Assembly: GCF_047511655.1 (NCBI RefSeq)
Contig: NC_133392.1
Span: forward strand, 19,358,001-19,422,000
Origin: Castor canadensis
Lineage: Eukaryota > Chordata > Mammalia > Rodentia > Castoridae
Length of the DNA stretch: 64,000 bases
Reading direction: 5' to 3'
This document shows positions 23,353 through 36,019 of the stretch, piece after piece; position 1 is the stretch's first letter; every line of letters begins with the position of its first letter. A model generated the notes under the pieces. It saw nothing but the letters and a program-made list of their open reading frames with translations, did no database searches and was not told the DNA's origin. Position numbers and translations under genes: made by a program.

Positions 23353-23929
23353 AACAAATACAAGAAAATTGAAATAATTTCCTGTATTTTATCAGACAAT
23401 GGAATAAAACTAGAAATCATTAACAAGAGAAGTTACAGAAAATATCCAAACATATGGAGACTAAAAAATTCACTCTTGAATGATCAGAAAGTCATAGAAG
23501 AAATAAGGGGTAAAATTCTAAAAATTCTAGAATTGAATGAAAATAAAGACACAATTTACCAAAACCTGTGGGACACAGCAAAGGCAAGTGTTAAAAGGAA
23601 ACTATAGCTATTAGTGCCTTCATTAAAAATTCAAAGATATCCCAAATAAATAACCTAGTAATGCACCTCAACCTGTTAGAAAAACAAGAACAAGCCAAAC
23701 CAAAAGACAGTAAATGAAAAGACATAATAAAGATCAAAGCAGAACCTAATGAAATCAAGAATAAAATAATACAAAGAATCCATTAAACAAAAAGTTTTTC
23801 TCTGAAAAGATAAAGAAGATTGACAAACCTTTAGTCAAACTAATCAAAAGAGGGGGGAGAATACACTGATTAATAAAGTTAGAGATGAGAAAGGGAATAT
23901 TAAAACAAACAAAGGACCTTAAGGGAATA

Positions 23930-24365
23930 TAGAATTTTTAAACCTATCGAAATCACCATAAAAAGGGACTAAGGTGGAAGGGAAAAAAATACAGGGGATA
24001 CAATAATTTGGGCATAATACATATATACATAGAAATGTCACAATGAAACTCCATGCATAGCTATCTTATACAGATTGAAATGTCTTTTATTTCAAAAATG
24101 GAGAACATGAAAGTAAAGCAGGTCTTGTCTGGGGGTGGGCACTAGTGGTAGGGGTAAGGATATAAGGAAAAGGTGTAGGAAGATGAATACAGTGTAAATA
24201 GTATGTACTCATGTATGAAAATCTTAAAATGAGACCTGTTGAAACTATTCCAGGAAAAGGGGGAGGAGGAATAAAGGAGAATGATGGAGGGAGTAAATTC
24301 AACTATGATATATGTAAGAACTTTGGTGTATGTCACAATGTACTCCATAATAAATTTTTTACAAA
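23930..24365 (+). mobile_element. LINE-1 3' UTR insertion, sense
   Basis: The block aligns with the 3' UTR at 28.58-29.0 kb. Shared landmarks include 'cgaaatcaccataaaaagggactaag', 'atagaaatgtcacaatgaaactcc', 'atggagaacatgaaagta', 'gttgaaactattccaggaa' and 'agggagtaaattcaactatgatatatg'. It ends with 'ataataaattttttacaaaa', an A-rich 3' end. It lies within the older ORF2, whose sequence continues after about 24.37 kb. Confidence 0.75.
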
Positions 24366-25140
24366 AGGGAAAAGAGTAACACAAAACACTTATATTCCAA
24401 TAAACTGGAAAATCTAAAAGAAATTGATAAGTTTATAATGTATATACTATCTACAAAATTGAACCAAGAGGATGTAAACCATTTAAACAGATCTATAATG
24501 AGCAATGAAATTGAAACAGTAATTGACTCTCAAGAAAGAAAGACCAGGACTACATGGACTCACTGTCAAATTCTACCAAGCATTTAAAGAAGAACTAACA
24601 GCAATATTCCTCAAAGTATTCATAAAATCAAAAGGGAAGGAACACTTTCAAACTCATTCTATGAAGCTTATTATTACTTTGATACCAAAACTAGATAAGG
24701 ACATGACCAAAAAAAATTACAGACTGATGAATAAAAATTCAAAAATTCTCAATGAAATACTTGCAAACTTAATTCAACAACACATTAAAAAGATCATACA
24801 CAATTTTCAAGTTGGTTTCATTCCAGGAATTCAAGGACGGTTCAACATACACTAGAAACATAATGCAGCACATAAACAGAATAAAAGACAAAAAAAAATC
24901 ACATGGTCATTTCAATAGAAACAGAAAAAGCCCTTGATGAAATTCAACATCCTTTCATGACAAGAGCCTTGAACAAACTAGGAAAAGAAGGAATGTATCT
25001 CAATATAATAAAGGTCATATGTGACAAACCTATAACCAACATGAGGAAAAAACTGAAGCCATTTGCTCTAAAGTCAAGAATGAAATAGGGTGTCCTCTCT
25101 CTCCCTTCTCATTTAATTCAGTGCTTGAATTTGTTAAAGG

Positions 25141-26740
25141 CAAAAATCAATCAGCATGTGGGCATGGGGAGCTGAAAGGTAGATTATCCCCCAACAGATC
25201 TATAGTCTTAATTAATCTCATATTCCCCAGTAAAAGATGTGAGGAAGAAAGGAGCTGAGCTAAAAATAACTCTGGAATGCAATGAATGTTTGCAGTACAC
25301 TAGGTTAAACAAACAGGCAAATATGTTGTAGATAATGAGCTATGTCTCTTGTTGTATAGGAAAAGGAAATTATAGGGAAAGGAAAAGAAGGCTAGCATGA
25401 ACCCTGTGATGCTGGATTTAAGTGGGACATCTCAGTATGAGCACAACATTTTTGTAGGACAAGGAAAAACAGAAGAAACAGGTAGAAAGAATTTTGTGTG
25501 TGTATTTGTTCATAGACACACAGATATAATGCTATTTTGTGATAAAATGTCCTAGTTCTGTCTACTACAACAATGATGACCCAGTTTCAATGAACACATC
25601 TATCATGCAGATCTTGGTTTCTAAATACCATTCTCCAATTAAAAAAAATCAGAGTTCCTTGGAGAACAGATTTACTCCAGGGTTGGGGGAGAATAATTGC
25701 AAGATGAATCTGGATCTTCTCTGAGGCCAGAAAGTAAGGAAATTCTTAAAAACCAACCAAAAAACAAAACAACAACCAAAAAAACCCAAGCAAACAAAAA
25801 CAAAATGTTGAAAGAGCAGAGGAGTCAACCTGAAAGAGTTCCTAGCAGTCAAAATAAGAAGTAGCAAAATAAATAAGGATAAAATCAAATTTTACCTCAA
25901 ATAATAAAAGAATTAAAAGTGCATATTGAGATAGATAGATGAGAGAGAAAAAGAGAGGGAAACAGGGCAAATCTTCCTCACAGAAGGACTTCAGTTTTAA
26001 ATGCAGAAGGAATAGAGGAAATAGAAAATTGCATTAGCACACCATAACTGTAATTGATTCAGGCAAGGGCCATGAAAGGATGCTAAAACTCATGGGGAAA
26101 AGTTTAAGCAGAAATTTAAATCTCTCTCCCCAAATGCTAAGTAATTGCAAAAGGTAATAAAGTAATTTTATAATGAGGAATTCTGGCAGATATCCCTTCA
26201 ACAAAGAGATCAAGGTTAATATCATCAGTAGTATGTGTCAACATCACATATTTCCTGATACTACATACTGAGAAAGACACTCAGCTCTACAGCATCCTTC
26301 CCAATAACATATAACCTTACTCTAATCATGGGAAAATGTCAGACAATCCTAAATTGAAGGAAAGTCTGCAAAAGAAGTCAAAGCTCTTCAAAAGTTGTGG
26401 TCCCCAACAACTGGTAAAGACAGAGAAATTGTCACAGGTTGGAGGAAGTGAGAAAGCAGAGAACTAAATGCCATGAGGGATCTCAGACTGGATTCTAGAT
26501 CAGACATCAGTGGAAAAGCTGGTGGAGTCTGAATAAGGTCTGTGGTTCAGTTACCAAAGATAATTCCTGAGATTAATTATTATTTCATGGTTATATAAAA
26601 TGTTAACAATTATATTAGCATGGAGGCTGGAAGAAGGATTATAGACCTTTTCTGTGGTAGTCTTGGAATTCTTTTGTAAGCTTAAAATTATATAAAAATA
26701 AAAAATAAGTAAAATATATTAAGCAGAATATTCATAACAC
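25141..26740 (+). other. 1.6-kb block separating two L1 parts
   Basis: This block is unlike L1 ORF2. It falls exactly between the palm part of ORF2 (ending at 25140) and the part just after the FADD box (starting about 26745). Its last 230 bp ('cagacatcagtggaaaagctggtg...gtctgaataaggtctgtggttcagtta...atataaaatgttaacaatt...aaaattatataaaaataaaa') resemble the tail of an ancient mammalian repeat, perhaps an old L1M 3' UTR. No gene is visible. How an older repeat came to lie between parts of a younger one is unclear. Confidence 0.5.
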
Positions 26741-26744
26741 AGTT

Positions 26745-28510
26745 ATTATAAAGTCATTCAACTCTACCAAAAAACTCCTAGACATCATAGTCAGCTTCAG
26801 CAAAAACAGTATAAAAAACCAATTTACAAAAATGAGTAGCCTTTCTATATATCAACAATAAACAGACTGAAAAAGAATATAAGAAAACAATTCCATTTAC
26901 AATAGACTCAAAAAAAAAATACCTAGGAATAACCTTAACAAAGGAAGTGGAAGATCTCTACAATGAAAATTATAAATCATTGAAGAAAAAAATTGAAGAC
27001 TACAGAATATGGAAAGATCGCCCAATGTTCATGGATTGGCAGAATCGATATTGTGAAAATGCTACCAAGATTTTGATTGCAATTGCAATCAAAATTCCAA
27101 TGATATCCATCACAGAGATTGAAAAATCAACCCTAAACTTCATTTGGAAGCACAAAGACCAGGAATAGCCAAGGTAATGCTGAGCAAAAAAAACACTGGA
27201 GGTATCACAATACCCAACTTCAAACTATACTATGGAGCCATAGGAATAAAAACAACAAGGTACTGACACAAAAATAGATATGAAGACCAGTTTCTTGGAA
27301 TAGATATGAATCTCCATAGCTACATCCACCAGATTTTTGACAAAGATGACAAAAACATATGATGGAGAAAAGATAGCCTCTTCAGCAAATGTTACTGAGA
27401 AAACTGAATATCTACATGCAGAAAACTGATACTAGATCCATGTTTGTCACCCTCTGTAAGTATCAATACTCTAAGTGGATTAAGAATCTTAATAAAAGAA
27501 CTGAAACTTTGAAGTTAGTGCAGAAAAGAGCAGGGAATACACTGGACTTAATAGACATAGGCAATGACTTCCTAAATAGAACTCAAATGGCTCAGCAATT
27601 AAGAGAAAGGATTGACAAATGGGACTCCATGAAACTGGAAAGTTTCTGTACAACAAAAGAAATGGTCACCAGATTAAAGAGGCAGCCCACAGAATGGAAG
27701 AAAATCTTTGCCAGCTATAAATCTGACAAGAGATTAATAACAAGAATATACAGGGGGCTCAAAAAAACTAAACTCCTCCCAAAAATCAATAATCCAATGA
27801 AGAAATGCATAAGCAAACTGAACAGAGCTTTTTCAAAGGAAGAAGTCCAAATGGCCAAAAACCACATGAAGAAATGCTCACCATACCTGGCCATAAAGGA
27901 AATGCAAATCAAACCCACATATAGATTCTACCTCACTCCAGTTAGAATGTCTATCATCAAGAACACAAACAACAACAAATGTTGGTGAGGGTGTGGGGAA
28001 AAATGAACCCTCATACACTTCTGGTGGGAAAGTAAATTAGTACAACCACTATGGAAAACAGCATGGAGACTCCTCAAAAACTGAAAAATAGAACTACCTT
28101 ATGACCCAACAATACCACTCCTGGGGATTTACCTGAAGGAATGTGTCAGGATACAATAGAGACACTTGCGCCTCAATGTTTATTGCAGCACTGTTCACAA
28201 TAACCAAGTTATAGAAACAACCCTACAAATGATGAATAGATTAAGAAAATGTGATATAGATAGATAGATAGATAGATAGATAAACAGACAGATAGATATA
28301 CACAATGGAATTTTACTCAACCATAAGGAAAAGTGAAATGATGTGGTTTGAAAGTAAACGGATGCAATTGGAGGACATAATGTTAAGTGAAGTAAGGCAG
28401 GCTTAGAAAGACAAAGCCTGTGTGTCTTCTCTCATATGTAGGAGAAAGACACAATACAAATACAAGCAACATTACGAAACACATGTTACACTAAGGGGAG
28501 GTCACTAATG
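26745..28510 (+). pseudogene. LINE-1 ORF2 remnant, C-terminal half
   Basis: It starts near the thumb region ('cagcttcagcaaaaacagtataaaa'). Frame 26947-27168 carries MEDLYNENYKSLKKKIEDY. Frame 27389-27988 (199 codons) carries NSKWIKNLNKRTETLK (with a one-residue change), PTEWKKIFASYKSDKR, KEEVQMAKNHMKKCSPYLA and the start of the C-terminal 'NNKCW' zinc-knuckle region. Later parts of that region lie in another frame. Several frameshifts are present. It is followed directly by its 3' UTR. Confidence 0.9.
28256..28302. repeat. (GATA)n microsatellite
   Basis: A run of gata/gaca tetranucleotides expanded inside the L1 ORF2 3' region. Confidence 0.95.
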
Positions 28511-29036
28511 AGAGGGAGAGTAAAGGAATGAAGTTAAGAAGGTAAATATGGTTGATGTACTTTCTACACAAGAATGAATATTGAACTTTTAACCCTGTTG
28601 AAATCACCATAAGAAGGGGACTAAGATAGAAAGGAGAAAAATAGAGGGCATTAACCAATTCAAGTTATAATAGATATATACATGGAAATGTCATAATGAA
28701 ATTCCCTGTATAGTTATCTTAAACAAACAAAAATGCCTTTTTTTCAAAAGTGGAGAACAAGAAGGTACAGGTCTTACCCAGAGGCTGGTAACAGTGGGAG
28801 GGGATATAAGGAAAGGATATAGAAGGGTGAATGTAGTGGAAATATTAAGTACTCATGTGTGAAAATGTAACAATGAGAAATGTTGAAACTATACCAGGAA
28901 TGGAGAGAGGAGGGAAAAGGAGAATGATGGAGGGGCTGAATTCAACTATGATATACTGCAAGTATTTTTATAAAAGTCACAATGCTCCCCCAGCACAACA
29001 ATAATATGATAATAAAAAGTAAAAAATAAAATATTT
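28511..29036 (+). mobile_element. LINE-1 3' UTR, sense
   Basis: The 3' UTR follows the ORF2 remnant. It contains 'ccctgttgaaatcaccataagaagggg', a purine-rich part (28.88-28.94 kb) and a terminal A-rich end 'aataaaaagtaaaaaataaaa'. The same sequence recurs antisense at 57.58-57.89 kb and in part at 23.93-24.36 kb, so it defines one older L1 family in this window. Confidence 0.85.
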
Positions 29037-29089
29037 CAAAAAGTAATGTACGTTCAGAAGTTCTGAGTCAAGAGAAAAAGTAATCTAGA

Positions 29090-29410
29090 TTAACAGCAGA
29101 TTTTTGACATATTTAAACTGAATTTTATGAAATGAAAATATAATCATTGAAGTAAGGAAAAGAGAAAAAAATTAATGGTTGGTTAAACTCTAGAAAGATC
29201 CACCCAAAAAATGAATCAGTCAGTGAACAATCTATAAAAGTTACTCAGTATAGAGATTCTAGATGGGAAATGTAAAAGAGAAGTTACACAATATGGAAGA
29301 AAGAGGAAGAAGTAAGAACAGATAATGGAGGAAATACTGCATCCAAAGACACAATAGTAGAGAGCTTTCCAGGAAAAAAGAGAGATTCTTCAGATTGAAA
29401 AATCAGTAGT
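29090..29410 (+). pseudogene. Ancient L1/HAL1 ORF1-like remnant
   Basis: An A-rich stretch with the flow of an ORF1 coiled-coil region: 'atgaaatgaaaatataatcattgaagtaag', 'gttggttaaactctagaaaga', 'gaggaagaagtaag...gataatgg'. It is too diverged for a protein frame, and the assignment to HAL1 or L1M is tentative. Confidence 0.45.
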
Positions 29411-29790
29411 CATGAGCAGGGCACATTTAATCAGTCTCAGGATTGCCCACCCATCCCCTGTGAGAAGCAAATTTACCCATTAAAGTGCTATGTTTATGTG
29501 CAATTTTTGCCTTTTTTTCCCTGAGCTACTTGAAGTATACACTGCTTTCTAAGGTCACTTCAGTTAACTCCTCTCTTCTCCAAACCCTTCAGTGTGATTC
29601 TGGGATTCATTTTAAATAGTTAGATTCATTTGCCCTAATCTATCATGTAACTCCCCCCTGCACCCCTACACACATCCTGGTTGAGTTTTCTTTTAATTTG
29701 TATATAATAACATATATTCTTTTGATTTTTAGTTCTGCATATTTTAAGTAATACATAGACATGTGTACCCACCACCCCAGTTCCATAAAG
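29411..29790. other. Unassigned non-coding DNA
   Basis: No gene or recognised repeat seen. Confidence 0.4.
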
Positions 29791-29794
29791 AACT

Positions 29795-29898
29795 ATTCCA
29801 TAGAAGCTATTACTATCGCCATTTTTCACATGAGGAAATAGAAGGACAGAGAGTGACAACTTTACCTGAGGTCATCCAACTTCTAAGTGAAGATCTGG
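29795..29898 (-). repeat. MIR SINE relic, antisense
   Basis: 'ccatttttcacatgaggaaatagaaggacagagag...actttacctgaggtcatccaacttctaagtg' is the complement of the MIR core in order. Confidence 0.8.
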
Positions 29899-30399
29899 GC
29901 TTTTTTTTTTTATTTTTGACCTATATAACCTTTATTCAATAAGTTGATGAAACCTCACTATGTTCCTTGCTCATAGAAAGTTAGATTACTGGTGTTTAAT
30001 TCCCTGGCATAGAAAGTTTGATTATTTGTTTTGGTTAGTTTTTTTCTTCCCTTCTTTCTTAAAAGACATTTTTATCCGCATATATTAATTAGAGCTGGAC
30101 TTTTTCTCTGGCAGTGTTGTCTCCAGAATACAAAATCTTTGTGCCACACAGTCTTGGATTTCTACATTTACGTCTTTGTAAGCAGTTGAGTGCCAGAAAC
30201 CATACCATTAAGTAATCCAACGTCTGCATCTGCTAGAATCCTCAGCCATGGGCACTGCTAGGACTATGTTGGAAGCCTAACCCAGCTTTCTGGAAAAAGA
30301 ATCCTAAGAACTAAAGCAGCATCTCTTTTCAACTGTCAAATAGGTAGGAATTAGGGGACACCAGGACACAGATGTATTCTAGATCAAGAGCTACTGAGG

Positions 30400-30545
30400 A
30401 TTAGTTTAATCCTCTAGCCTGTGACCCTTTGAAGTCACAGATCACATCATATTCATCTCTATATCCCTAGTACTTAACACATGGCAGGTGTTTAATCAAC
30501 ATTTATTGAGTAAATTCATACATCAATGAATGAAAGATTATAAAT
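30400..30545 (+). repeat. L2 LINE 3' end relic
   Basis: 'atcacatcatattcatctctatatccctagtacttaacacatggcaggtgtttaatcaacatttattgagtaaattc...aatgaatga' is the typical L2 terminal region with its short tandem tail. Confidence 0.8.
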
Positions 30546-30924
30546 TTAAATATCAAGAGGTTCCAGAGAAAAGTCATGGGCCACAGAACATGATCCCTCT
30601 TTCAACTGACATTCTAATCCATCCCATTATATAAGAAGCCTTGCACCCCAAGTTCCCCTAGTAACAGGGTCTCAGGTAACAGGACCCCCACACCCTGCAG
30701 TGTGGCACAGGCTACAGATACCCCTGACCTGTTGCTAAAGTATAAATGATGACACAGAGCTTAGTGTTTCTCTGTAGTCCTTCCAGTCAGGGGAATTATA
30801 TGGGAACACAAAACACCATGAAGCAAACACATGGATGATGATGGGTGGCAGATAAATCAAAGGACAGATGGACAAAAATCTTTGCTAAATTTAAATAGAA
30901 AACTTCTCTTACACAAGAATTAGT

Positions 30925-31018
30925 ACAGCTTTAAAGCCACATCCCCAGTACCTAACACAATGCCTTACACATGACACTTTGCAGATAAATGTTTTTTGAG
31001 TACAAGAGGAATGAAAGA
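30925..31018 (+). repeat. L2 LINE 3' end relic
   Basis: 'cacatccccagtacctaacacaatgccttacacatgacac...agataaatgttttttgag...gaatga' follows the L2 3' terminal order. It is followed by an ID SINE. Confidence 0.65.
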
Positions 31019-31064
31019 AAAGAGCTGAGAGTGTCCCTATACTAAATGCTAAAAGGTAGCATGT

Positions 31065-31140
31065 GGGGCTGGAGGTGTGACTCAAGAGGTAGTGTCTGCT
31101 GTGTAACCTGAATTCAAACCCCAAGGTCATTGAAAAGGAG
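31065..31140 (+). mobile_element. ID-type SINE monomer
   Basis: 'ggggctggaggtgtgactcaagaggtagtgtctgctgtgtaacctgaattcaaacccc' is an ID body with tRNA-like boxes. Its A-tail has become a GGA/GAA purine run (about 31130-31195). Confidence 0.85.
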
Positions 31141-31195
31141 GAGAAGGAAGAATAAGAAAGAAAGAAGGAGGATGAGGAGGAGAAGGAGGTGTGCT
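31130..31195. repeat. GGA/GAAG purine tract
   Basis: Pure purine run downstream of the ID SINE, probably grown from its tail. Confidence 0.85.
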
Positions 31196-31199
31196 AGCT

Positions 31200-33500
31200 T
31201 GTCCATATAGTTTACATAAGTTTTGCACCTATGTCTTAGCTTCTCTGACAGGTTTATTAACCTGTATAAGGAAAATTCAAAGACCAACTCCTCCTAAGCT
31301 GGTTATTTACACATAGTCCATGTAAGTTGAGAATACATAGAAGTTAAACAAACGCTCTTAAGTCCTAGGAAAAGAGGGAAGAGCAGAGTGGACAAAAATT
31401 TCCCAAGTGTCTTTAAGAAGAACTTCTTAGATGCCACCAACCTTCTTTACTGCAGCTACAAGACCTACAAGCAGTGGTGTTCAGAAACACAGAACTCCTC
31501 ACACAATAAGAAAAGAAAACATTGCTATCAACTTCCAGGGAGACTCTCACCAGAGAAAGTTGGCCTGGATTAGCATGGAAAGGCAAGCAGCCAACAGGCC
31601 GTGATGACAGATGTTCTAGGAATGACCACAGGAAGCAGAGAGTCATATTTTTACTGTGTACCACTTCCTTTTGCCATCTCAGGTTCTGGGGAAAGGTGAG
31701 CAAGTTCTCTATTCCATCCTGCAGGGCAGTCCTCCGTTCAGTCATTGCTTATGCAGGATGTGTTTATTTAGTCAAGAGCATCACACAATCTTGAATCAGT
31801 GTGAATATGCTTGACTTAAAAATAACTGGAGTGTTCCTTGGTCCCCCGGGCATTCCTGGAAGAACTCCTGCCAAGTAGAGACTCAGCTCCTCAGGGGCAA
31901 GAATTTATGAGGAGACTGCCTTTCATATATCATAAAATTATTTCTGTAGATGAGCACTTTTGTCTTTAGACACACAAGACCACAATGAATAGACATGCTT
32001 TAAATGAAGTTCCTTATAGAGACAGCATGCAAAGGATGACCCTCAGAATCTGAAAATTAGGATTTGAGGCACCCTTCCCTGTCATAGTGGAATAGGGCTT
32101 TGGTAGCAAAACCAAATTACAATATTTGTCCAAACCCACCAGGCACACACCCATGGATCATTCATACCAACCCCGCAGACCATCTGTTGTGGGATGTGGT
32201 GTTTCTTTTAGACCATTGTACAGAGCACCCTTTATCTTCTCACTCATTCCCCTACCTTCCACCAAAGGAACATTTTCTCCCCTGGTCCTCAGAGAGACAA
32301 GCCCTTCTTCAAATCACAGATGTCCCTAACACCAAAGGAACATGTGGCTTGTTCACAAGTAAGAAATTCACTACCAAGTACACACAGGGGCCTGGGTGGC
32401 TGCCTTGCCATGTGCTGTGGTCTTATCCTGTCTCTGTCCACTACCTGCATGGAGGGAATGACTATATTGTGAAGTCATGTTGGTCATTCCCCATTTGCCT
32501 TGTATGCATATTCCCTGTCCTTGGAAGTGGCCACTAGGAATTTTATCTCCAGGGCCACATGGCTGCCTGTCTTCCAGGCACACTATCAGAAAATTAGAGG
32601 GTTAGGGGAGAAGGAAGAGAAGCATTTATCCCTTCCCCTTCCTGCTTTCAACCACTTTGCTGGCAGGGGCTCCTCTGTGCACACTTCAGCCTCTGCACAG
32701 CACTTACTTCTCCACATCCAGTGTCCACTGAACTCCAGTAACTCTGTTCTCTCCCCTGCTCTTCAAGTCCCTGCTCTTCTAGTCCCTGGGTGCTTCTCAT
32801 CCTTTGTCGGTTCGAATAATCCTGCCATCTTCTCTATAAAGCTTGCCCTTCACCAAGCCATCTGAGCAAGCTGTGTCCTGGAAGGCTCTGGGTGGTAGAG
32901 AAATGTAGAGGAAAAGGCATTGATCTTGGATTGAGGCAAGCAGAGTTCTAGACACTCCCTGCTTCTGACTAGTTGCATGATCGAGCAAATTATTCATTTC
33001 TCTGGGCCCAAGAATGAGGAGGTCAGGTGGTCCAGTAGACTGCCCAACAGACTCCTCTTCTTCACTCACAGACCAGCAGTCCCTGGGGCATCTGGCTAGA
33101 CATATTCATCACTCCGGTTCTCTCGGTGGCTTTGATACTTGATATACAAACATTAGATGACCACCTCTGGAGAATTTACAAAAAGACTGGGATAGCAACC
33201 CACTTGAGAGACTGTTTAGGGAGTCATTCTGGGGCAGGAGCTGGGCCCCAACTGCACCACCGACAGAGCGTGTCCTGAAGAAAGGAGGCCAGACTTTCTT
33301 CTGTACCTTCATGTCTCCAGCCAAGTCCATAGACTTCAGAAGAGGGTGGTCACCTCTTTGTGAGGATGCACCCATCTCAGGAGAAAGCTACAGCTGTGCA
33401 CCATTATGACCATACTCACAGCCACTGGGTGGGGGCTCTGGGAGGCACCAACTGCCACTCCACAACACTTCCAGCTCCTGAACCAATGGCTTCCCAGAAC
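31200..33500. other. Unassigned, L1-free DNA
   Basis: About 2.3 kb without a recognised gene or repeat. It is more GC-rich than the L1 blocks. Frames of 110, 145 and 121 codons exist (31413-31745 minus, 32100-32537 plus, 32500-32865 plus), but they overlap each other, show no domain and have no family resemblance. I do not call them genes. A spliced exon could hide here, but I cannot support one. Confidence 0.4.
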
Positions 33501-33504
33501 TCAT

Positions 33505-33685
33505 CTCTCAGGATCCTCACAGCATCTTGCAAGGTGGGAAGGGGACAAGTACCTTTGACAAGTAATGAACAGTGTGCTTGGGGTAACGGAGACTCAGAGA
33601 AGTGCTTCCCAAAGCCACACAGCCAGCAAGGCAGACCTGGGACCAAAATCCAACTCTCAAGTGTCTTTTCCAGAACATATATTGA
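33505..33685 (-). repeat. MIR SINE relic, antisense
   Basis: 'ctcaggatcctcacagcatcttgcaagg', 'ggagactcagagaagtgcttcccaaagccacacagccagcaaggcagacctggga' and 'ccaactctcaag' give the complement of MIR in the right order. Confidence 0.8.
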
Positions 33686-33689
33686 ATTT

Positions 33690-35685
33690 AAGTGAATGAT
33701 TAAACTAAATTACTGGCTTTAAGGACTTCATATTTGGAATGAAGCCACCTTTGTGTGCTTCCATCCATGATTAAAAGCATCCCCTGGTTGTTCTCCACAT
33801 CAGCCACAGACCTCCCCTGAAATACAGGCAACTCTCTAGGAACCTTGACCTCTTATCTGTATGTTCTTAGGTGTTTTGGGGAACGTAATCTCACACAGGT
33901 GTGGCCGTGTGGGCCAAGGTCACACATCTGTTTGCCAACCTCACCCCCACTACCACCACCAACTCTGTATTCTGCTGCTCCTGCCCTTTGTTCCCTGTGT
34001 AAGTCTGTGTCTACCCTCTCACAGTCCTTTTATCATTCAACAAACACCAACAGAGTTCTGCTGTGGGCTGGGCCATTGCTGAGAGCCAGGAGCAGGAACA
34101 ACGTACACAAGCTCTAGTCCCTGCCTTAGAGGAGTTTAGAGGTTAGTAGCAAAACTGATCCACAATCATCAGCAGAAGCCCTAATGATTGCTGGGAAGAA
34201 GGTGTGCATCCTGATGGGCTGGGGCCACAAAGGGGAGGTATCTGAGGCTTCCATCAAGAGACACACAGAAGAGCATGGGAAGACACACAGAAGAAGGACG
34301 GACAGGTGCTCCCAGACCACAGCTCTGCAGAAGGAAGCAGCATTCTTAGGGATGGAAGGAAACAGATGGGCAAAGGTGAGAGTGAGCCTGGCCTTCTACA
34401 CAGTTCAGCATGGCAGAAGCATCCAGGACAAGGGGACTTCCAGGTTAGGTTGGCAGTAGCCAAGGGACAGAAGGCTCTCTGTGAGTCCATACGTAGAGCA
34501 GCACATTCCAGAGGAGGGAACCACAATGGTATCTGGACTTCTGAATCACAGCAATTAATTCTTGGCTAGCGTTATACCCCGGCTAGAAACAGGGTATCTG
34601 AGCCTCAACAACAGCAATAATAATACCGCTTACTACAGCTGCTGCCAGACATGAAGCCTCAGCATGCCAGGCACCAGACAGCCCTCTCTTGTGTTATGAA
34701 AAGAGTCAAGGTTTTATTACAACATCTGCTCAATTTATCTCACTCTGAGAGATGAAGATGTGAATGTGCTTTTATAAACAGAACCAGCCCTCCAGCATGG
34801 CCATGAGGTGCAGCCCCGCTGGGAAGCTGCTGGCAGCTTAGCAAGATGAATGCATCACCTATGATCTCCTGCCCCAGCCCTCACCAGTCCTACAGTTGAT
34901 GGGGGATTCCTGGGTTATGCAACTGGCCTTCTCCGTGAGCCTAGGACTCCTGGGGCCAGGGACCAAACACCTGGGGCTGTGCTGCACACATTGAGGTTGT
35001 TGAATGAACACAGATGATTAGGGTGGCTCCATCTGATGCCACAAATGCAGCTGCAAGGTACAGGCTGTGCACCCTTCCTGGTAACTTATCTGTCCAACAG
35101 TGCAGTGCAGGAGGGAAAGCAATTGAATCCCTGGCATCTTACACTCCCTACGATCAATTTCTCCTGACATTTGTCACATTCCCACACCTCATCTGCTGCC
35201 CCTTCAAGTTCTTCTCATGGGGACAGTGAAAACAGCCCATCTGAACAGAAGTGATAGCTTCACCACCACCACCACCTTACTTTTAAGTCGAGAGAAATCA
35301 AAGCAGAGGAGGCTAGAGAGAAAGGGTCTCAACGATAGCAGCGACCCAAGAATGTAAGGAGTGGGGTCTCAAGAGGTGGAGGATTTTGGGGGTCAGAAGG
35401 CAGCCTAGTGAGGGGCAGAGTTAGTGGCTTCCCACATAGTGACTGTCATTTGATAAACAGCTGTGACTTTCTCCCCTACTCCTGAAAAGCCAGTAGCCGA
35501 GGAACGGTGCTATGAAACCATAAACTCTTAGTAGTCAAGGTCTCAAAAAAAAGTTAATTTTGCAGATACTGCTGATAATTTGGGCCAGTGAAAGTGGGGC
35601 CACGATATGACCTGTGGGGACAGGGGGCTTCCAGGTATCTGGGAAGAGCAGATGAAGGAAGGGATGATGTCTAGCTATCCCAACA
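33690..35685. other. Unassigned, L1-free DNA
   Basis: No gene recognised. A weak MIR/L2-like stretch lies at about 34.64-34.77 kb ('cagcatgccaggcaccagacagccctc...tgagagatgaagatgtgaatg'). A short CACCAC run lies near 35.26 kb. Open frames are overlapping and featureless. Confidence 0.4.
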
Positions 35686-35689
35686 AACC

Positions 35690-35865
35690 AGTCTCCTCTG
35701 CCAAACACTTAACATATATTATCTATTTGCACTGCAATCCTTGTAAAACCAGGGCTATTGATGTTGTTTACAGGTGTGAGATTAGAAGCTCAAGAAAGTG
35801 AATTGACTTGGCCAAGGTCAACAGCTAGAATGAGGCAAGAGTGGGTTTGCTCCTGCTAAGAAGCA
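35690..35865 (-). repeat. MIR SINE relic, antisense
   Basis: 'cacttaacatatattatctatttgcactgcaatccttgtaaaacc', 'aggtgtgagattagaagctcaagaaagtgaattgacttggccaaggtcaacagctag' match the complement of MIR. Confidence 0.75.
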
Positions 35866-35899
35866 CTGCTTCACAATGGGAGCTTGTTGCTACATATTT

Positions 35900-36015
35900 C
35901 CTGGCCCTGTCTTTAAAGACCCTGATGCAGTTGGCATGGGCTGAAACCCAGGAATCTGCAGTTTTAACAGACAACACAAAGTGACTCCAATGCTCACAGA
36001 TGCCAGAGTGTTGGT
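35900..36015 (+). mobile_element. MER5-type (hAT) DNA transposon relic
   Basis: 'agaccctgatgcagttggcatgggctgaaacccaggaatctgcagttttaacagac...gtgactccaatgctcaca' follows the MER5A central order. Directly followed by a MIR relic. Confidence 0.7.
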
Positions 36016-36019
36016 TTAT

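Larger units (their letters stand above)
22625..25140 (+). pseudogene. LINE-1 ORF2 remnant, N-terminal to palm
   Basis: An endonuclease-like region (22.7-23.3 kb, for example 'ccaatcaaaagatacagactggtagattgg') leads into the frame 23200-23607, which contains VAHGTISKTVHILVHKA and [16 protein letters not shown]-region frames follow at 24523-24855 ('GLHGLTVKFYQAFKEEL', 'IHNFQVGFIPGIQGRFNIH') and 24903-25088 ('MVISIETEKALDEIQHPF'). A diverged copy of an L1 3' UTR-like stretch lies at about 23.93-24.36 kb inside it, suggesting another small L1 insertion. Coding is broken many times. Confidence 0.85.

Noticed and set aside
32100..32865. Overlapping frames of 145 and 121 codons in L1-free DNA
   Set aside because: Different frames, no conserved domain, no start context or splice evidence that I could support; probably GC-related chance.
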